Assembly: GCA_946480915.1 (NCBI GenBank)
Contig: CAMLLO010000026.1
Coordinates: forward strand, 1 to 59,435
Source of the DNA: an uncultured Sphingobacteriaceae bacterium
Lineage (GTDB): Bacteria; Bacteroidota; Bacteroidia; Sphingobacteriales; Sphingobacteriaceae
Direction: 5' to 3'
DNA: 59,435 bases
Part shown: positions 56,423 to 59,435 of the stretch, piece by piece
Layout: each line of letters opens with the position of its first letter
How positions within the stretch are numbered: the stretch's first letter is position 1
Program-made: the position numbers and the translations under genes
The notes under the pieces: model-generated
Database searches by the model: none
The model's input: only the letters and a program-made list of their open reading frames with translations
What the model was told of the DNA's origin: nothing

Positions 56423-57355
56423 TTACTTACTATTATCCTTTTGCATCAGATTAAGCTTGAGCGCTATTTGAAAATTTCCGTTACTATACTGGCTAACCGC
56501 GGAGGTTGAGGTAGTATAATTAGCATTTACCGAGCCGAGAGTTTTTATACCCGCCCCTAAACCAAAGGTAGCGTTTTGAGTGGTATGATAAATCGTCATC
56601 ATACTTACGTTTCCATTGGCTATGGTAAAATTCGCCCCTAAATCAGCAATATAATCGTAGCCTTTTACTGCTCTGTACACGAGTTTTGGCTCTATGCCAA
56701 ATCCATTAACTGCTTCTGGGAAATGAAACTTATAGCTTATTGCAGAAAAGAAAGATGACCGATCCCCTACTCTATTTAAATCATCTTTTTTTAGGAAACC
56801 CTTCAGATTCGGAATGGTCGCTTGAATGGTTAATTGGGAATTGGTGTAGGCCACTCCAAAATCACCATCCATATATGTTTCCGTGCCGTTGAATGTACTT
56901 ATTGAATTATCATTCAAATCGCCCTTAACGGTTTCGTTGGAGATTCGCTGGTCCATAAATCCAAAGGAAATACCGAAGTTCAAACTCTGATTTTTGTTTA
57001 GTGCAAGGTGATAGGCGTATGTTCCCATCATTCGGGTACGTTTAATAAGGCCGGCTTCATCATTGTAAATACTCAGACCCAAACCAACCTTTTTTCCGGT
57101 ACCATAATCGGCTGTAAATGCCTGTGTTTTGGGTGAACCCGAAAAGGCAGACCATTGCTGGCGATATCCTAAGTTTAGATTAAGCCCTTGCTTAATGCCA
57201 GCTATAGCCGGATTAGCTAAATACTGATTGCTAAAATAAATACCTGCGAGCGGATTTAATTGGGCCCTGGCCGGGTTAGCACCTGAAAGTAAAATTGTAA
57301 CAAAAAAAACTGAATGTAATAACCCTCTAAAATTTAGTAAAAAAGAGCTACTCAT
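56423..57355 (-). CDS. PorP/SprF family type IX secretion outer-membrane protein
   Basis: A 310-residue protein. The signal ends near LLSGANPARAQ, then LNPLAGIYFSNQYLANPAIA, the N-P-A motif near the start of PorP/SprF proteins. Next come LNLGYRQQWSAFSGSPKTQA and alternating beta strands of a small barrel (VGLGLSIYNDEAGLIKRTRM, FGISFGFMDQRI), ending with a strand (FQIALKLNLM). Members work with the T9SS: PorP in the core machine, SprF-like ones as partners of one large surface protein. The 4-base overlap with the upstream tail-fibre-like gene points to the partner type. The assignment of the pair is inference. Confidence 0.85.
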   Translation of the reverse strand: MSSSFLLNFRGLLHSVFFVTILLSGANPARAQLNPLAGIYFSNQYLANPAIAGIKQGLNLNLGYRQQWSAFSGSPKTQAFTADYGTGKKVGLGLSIYNDEAGLIKRTRMMGTYAYHLALNKNQSLNFGISFGFMDQRISNETVKGDLNDNSISTFNGTETYMDGDFGVAYTNSQLTIQATIPNLKGFLKKDDLNRVGDRSSFFSAISYKFHFPEAVNGFGIEPKLVYRAVKGYDYIADLGANFTIANGNVSMMTIYHTTQNATFGLGAGIKTLGSVNANYTTSTSAVSQYSNGNFQIALKLNLMQKDNSK

Positions 57356-59435
57356 AACAAATTTCCATTTACATAGTACCTTTTTACTCCTTCAATAGTG
57401 ACCACATTTATATGGACAGTGCCGCCAGTAGGAATTGAAAAAGTGGCAGCCCCTGTATTGCCAGTTGTTACAGTGTAAAACTTGGTACTGGCGAGCGTAT
57501 TCGTGGTAAAATTAAAATTAGAATAGTTTATAATCACACAATTAAAGCCATCGGGCAGATCTTCCGGAAAGGCTGGTAGTGCAGCATTTTGAGTATATAT
57601 AATACTGCCAGAATATGACGAAGACAAGGTTATACCGCTTGCCTCAAAGGTTTTAGCAATAACAGGAGTATTTGAAATTCCACCTGCGGTAATTGTCCCG
57701 CTTGTTTTAACATCGGTGATACTGGTGTTACCCAACTGAATGGTGTTACTTGCTGTTACGGAGGCTCCGTAGCCAATTGCTGTTGCGTTATCGATGGTAC
57801 CAGCGCCCGCGGAAGCTGATCTGCCTAAGAAGGTCGAGTTTGTTAAGGAACTTGCTATTGCTCCCCTTGCTCCTGTTTCATATCCGATAGCCGTGTTTCC
57901 GGCTCCTTTTTCTGCATGCAAAGCATGCCAGCCGAAGGCAGTAATCGCCTGGTTCACGTCATTATAATACACCGCACCATCTCCCACGATGGTATTATAA
58001 GAGGCTGATGTTGAACTTGCAGCAGCCTGCCGCCCGATGATAATATTGCTTACTCCGCTTGTGTTACCTCCAAAAGCACCTGCACCAATTACAAGATTGG
58101 CAACGTTTGAACCAGCACCTCTTCCAATAGGAATTCCATTAGTGGAAATATCACTTGTAAAAGATGCTGAAGTGCCATTTAATGCCCCGGTTAACGTACC
58201 GCCGCCCAAAGGCAGATAAGTGCTGGCATCAACACTTCCATCTGCCTTTAAAAATTGCGAAGAGGTGCCACTGGCAATTTTATACCCGGCTGCAGTTACA
58301 CTTCCGCTGGTTTTAACATCGGTAATGCTCGTATTGCCTAGCTGAACGGTATTTGAACCATTTCCTTTGGCTTGATATCCTATAACTATTTGGTTTGTTT
58401 CACCACTTGCACTAGGTTTGGTTTCGGCTCCTATTAATACGGAATTAGATATTAAGGTATTATAAGTAGAGCCATCGCTTTCATAACGTCCGGCAAATGC
58501 ACCTAATACAGCGTTACTGCCACCTGTTGTATTTCGATCAATAGCAGCCACTCCGATTGCGGTATTTTGATTGGCAGTATTGCTCTGTTCTAAGGCCTGA
58601 GTTCCCAACGCAGTATTATATGTACCGGTGGTATTACTGGGAAGTGTATTATATCCTATTGCACTGTTGCCCCCGCCTGTTGTATTCGCATAAAGACTGT
58701 TATAGCCTGTTGCGGTATTGTTATTTCCTGAAGTATTTGACCTCAAGGATAGAGCGCCCATGGCTGTATTATAACCGCCTGCTGTATTTGTGATAAGCGT
58801 CTCGGATCCAACACCAGAGTTGTAAGAACCCGTTGTATTACTTTGTAATGTCAGATAACCGGTTGCCGTATTATCGTTCCCATTATTCGCATAAAGCGAT
58901 TGTTTGCCGGTTGCCGTATTTCTCGCGCCTGCGGTATTGGTATAAAGGCTTGACTCGCCGACAGCAGAATTATCAAAGCCCGTGGTGTTGGCTTTTAATG
59001 CCTGGTTGCCCAAAGCTGTATTGCTGGCAATGGCTCCCAACCCACGTCCGATGGTTAAACCGTTGGCAACTAAATCGGCGCTAAATGTTTTGGTTCCAGC
59101 TACAGTTTGATTGGTGCTTAAGTCTACAAAAACCGAAGACGATGCGCCGGCTGCTACTGCAGAAGTTACGAATGCGGTCGTAGCAAGTTGCGTTGTGTTT
59201 GTTCCTGCAGTAGCCGTTGGCGCCAGCGGCGTCCCCGTAAGAGTTGGAGATGCCAGAGTTGCTTTTAAATCTAAAGCGGTTTGGGTTGCGGTTGAAACTG
59301 GTTTCAATAAATCTGTGGTGTTATCAACGTTTGCCAAGCCAACCATTGACTTGCTAATTCCTGAAACCGTTCCTGTAAAAGTTGGGGATGCTAATGGTGC
59401 TTTTAAATCTAAAGCCGTTTGAGTGGCTGTTGAAA
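57352..59435 (-). CDS. Tail-fibre-like, repeat-rich surface protein, 5' end beyond window edge
   Basis: The frame is open through base 59435. An internal ATG at 59346 is not the start, because the protein repeat STATQTALDLKA continues upstream of it. The N-terminal visible part has two copies of that unit, then LAPTATAGTNTTQLATTAFV, a motif familiar from phage tail fibres. A run of 22-24 residue repeats follows (e.g. NTATGYNSLYANTTGGGN, NTALGTQALEQSNTANQN), and two blocks share GNTSITDVKTSG. The protein ends in a beta-rich domain (VHINVVTIEGVKRYYVNGNL), not a recognisable type A sorting domain and not an S74 peptidase. Its stop overlaps the start of the PorP/SprF gene (ATGA). It is probably a long trimeric or fibrous adhesin at the cell surface. 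Confidence 0.7.
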   Translation of the reverse strand, partial: STATQTALDLKAPLASPTFTGTVSGISKSMVGLANVDNTTDLLKPVSTATQTALDLKATLASPTLTGTPLAPTATAGTNTTQLATTAFVTSAVAAGASSSVFVDLSTNQTVAGTKTFSADLVANGLTIGRGLGAIASNTALGNQALKANTTGFDNSAVGESSLYTNTAGARNTATGKQSLYANNGNDNTATGYLTLQSNTTGSYNSGVGSETLITNTAGGYNTAMGALSLRSNTSGNNNTATGYNSLYANTTGGGNSAIGYNTLPSNTTGTYNTALGTQALEQSNTANQNTAIGVAAIDRNTTGGSNAVLGAFAGRYESDGSTYNTLISNSVLIGAETKPSASGETNQIVIGYQAKGNGSNTVQLGNTSITDVKTSGSVTAAGYKIASGTSSQFLKADGSVDASTYLPLGGGTLTGALNGTSASFTSDISTNGIPIGRGAGSNVANLVIGAGAFGGNTSGVSNIIIGRQAAASSTSASYNTIVGDGAVYYNDVNQAITAFGWHALHAEKGAGNTAIGYETGARGAIASSLTNSTFLGRSASAGAGTIDNATAIGYGASVTASNTIQLGNTSITDVKTSGTITAGGISNTPVIAKTFEASGITLSSSYSGSIIYTQNAALPAFPEDLPDGFNCVIINYSNFNFTTNTLASTKFYTVTTGNTGAATFSIPTGGTVHINVVTIEGVKRYYVNGNLL

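Noticed and set aside
57352..59346. ATG 59346 as the true start of the tail-fibre-like protein
   Set aside because: The frame and its STATQTALDLKA repeat continue upstream to the window edge, so the gene is partial.

Overview
The window looks like Bacteroidota chromosome, most likely Sphingobacteriaceae (Pedobacter/Mucilaginibacter-like). The genus is inference. The phylum call rests on features seen in the sequence: a SusC/SusD pair, a hybrid two-component regulator with a periplasmic propeller, type IX secretion (T9SS) C-terminal sorting domains, a PorP/SprF protein, a UpxY-type NusG paralogue, and promoter elements of the form TAnnTTTG. The DNA is AT-rich, and the capsule genes look more AT-rich than the large secreted-protein genes. 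I saw no tRNA, rRNA, CRISPR array or insertion sequence.

Region 1 (1-11,044, all minus strand, read right to left) is a capsule/exopolysaccharide locus. A TAnnTTTG promoter precedes an outer-membrane export lipoprotein (Wza-like) and a Wzc-like chain-length regulator/tyrosine kinase. A 406-base structured gap follows, then a UpxY antiterminator, a TviB-type and a TviC/WbpP-type sugar-nucleotide enzyme (together expected to make UDP-GalNAcA), a GT2, a MurJ/Wzx-like flippase, a GT4 and a Wzy-like polymerase cut by the left edge. A small HTH protein gene lies just upstream (11,380-11,730).

Region 2 (12,524-40,830, all minus strand) is a polysaccharide utilisation locus. A hybrid two-component regulator is followed by a giant secreted lyase-like protein (about 2,690 aa), then SusC, SusD, an IPT/TIG surface lipoprotein, a lipoprotein lyase of the alginate-lyase fold family, and a second giant lyase-like paralogue (2,177 aa). 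Both giants carry a catalytic-type N-terminal domain, a long chain of beta modules including autotransporter-associated strand repeats and LamG-like domains, and a T9SS sorting domain. Several strong terminator hairpins split the locus into transcription units. A SusD C-terminal remnant between the regulator and the first giant shows past rearrangement.

Region 3 (41,008-56,134) holds an orphan ECF sigma factor, a tiny gene with a textbook promoter, and a six-gene minus-strand glycosidase operon (GH43, GH2, GH43-like, GH43, GH51, GH43). One more GH43 with a trefoil-like tail is divergently transcribed. The set fits an arabinose- and galactose-rich plant polysaccharide, such as arabinan, arabinogalactan or a pectic side chain. 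That target is inference. How the lyase-type enzymes of region 2 fit is an open question.

Region 4 (56,423 to the right edge) is a PorP/SprF-family gene overlapping by 4 bases a repeat-rich, tail-fibre-like surface protein gene that runs off the window.
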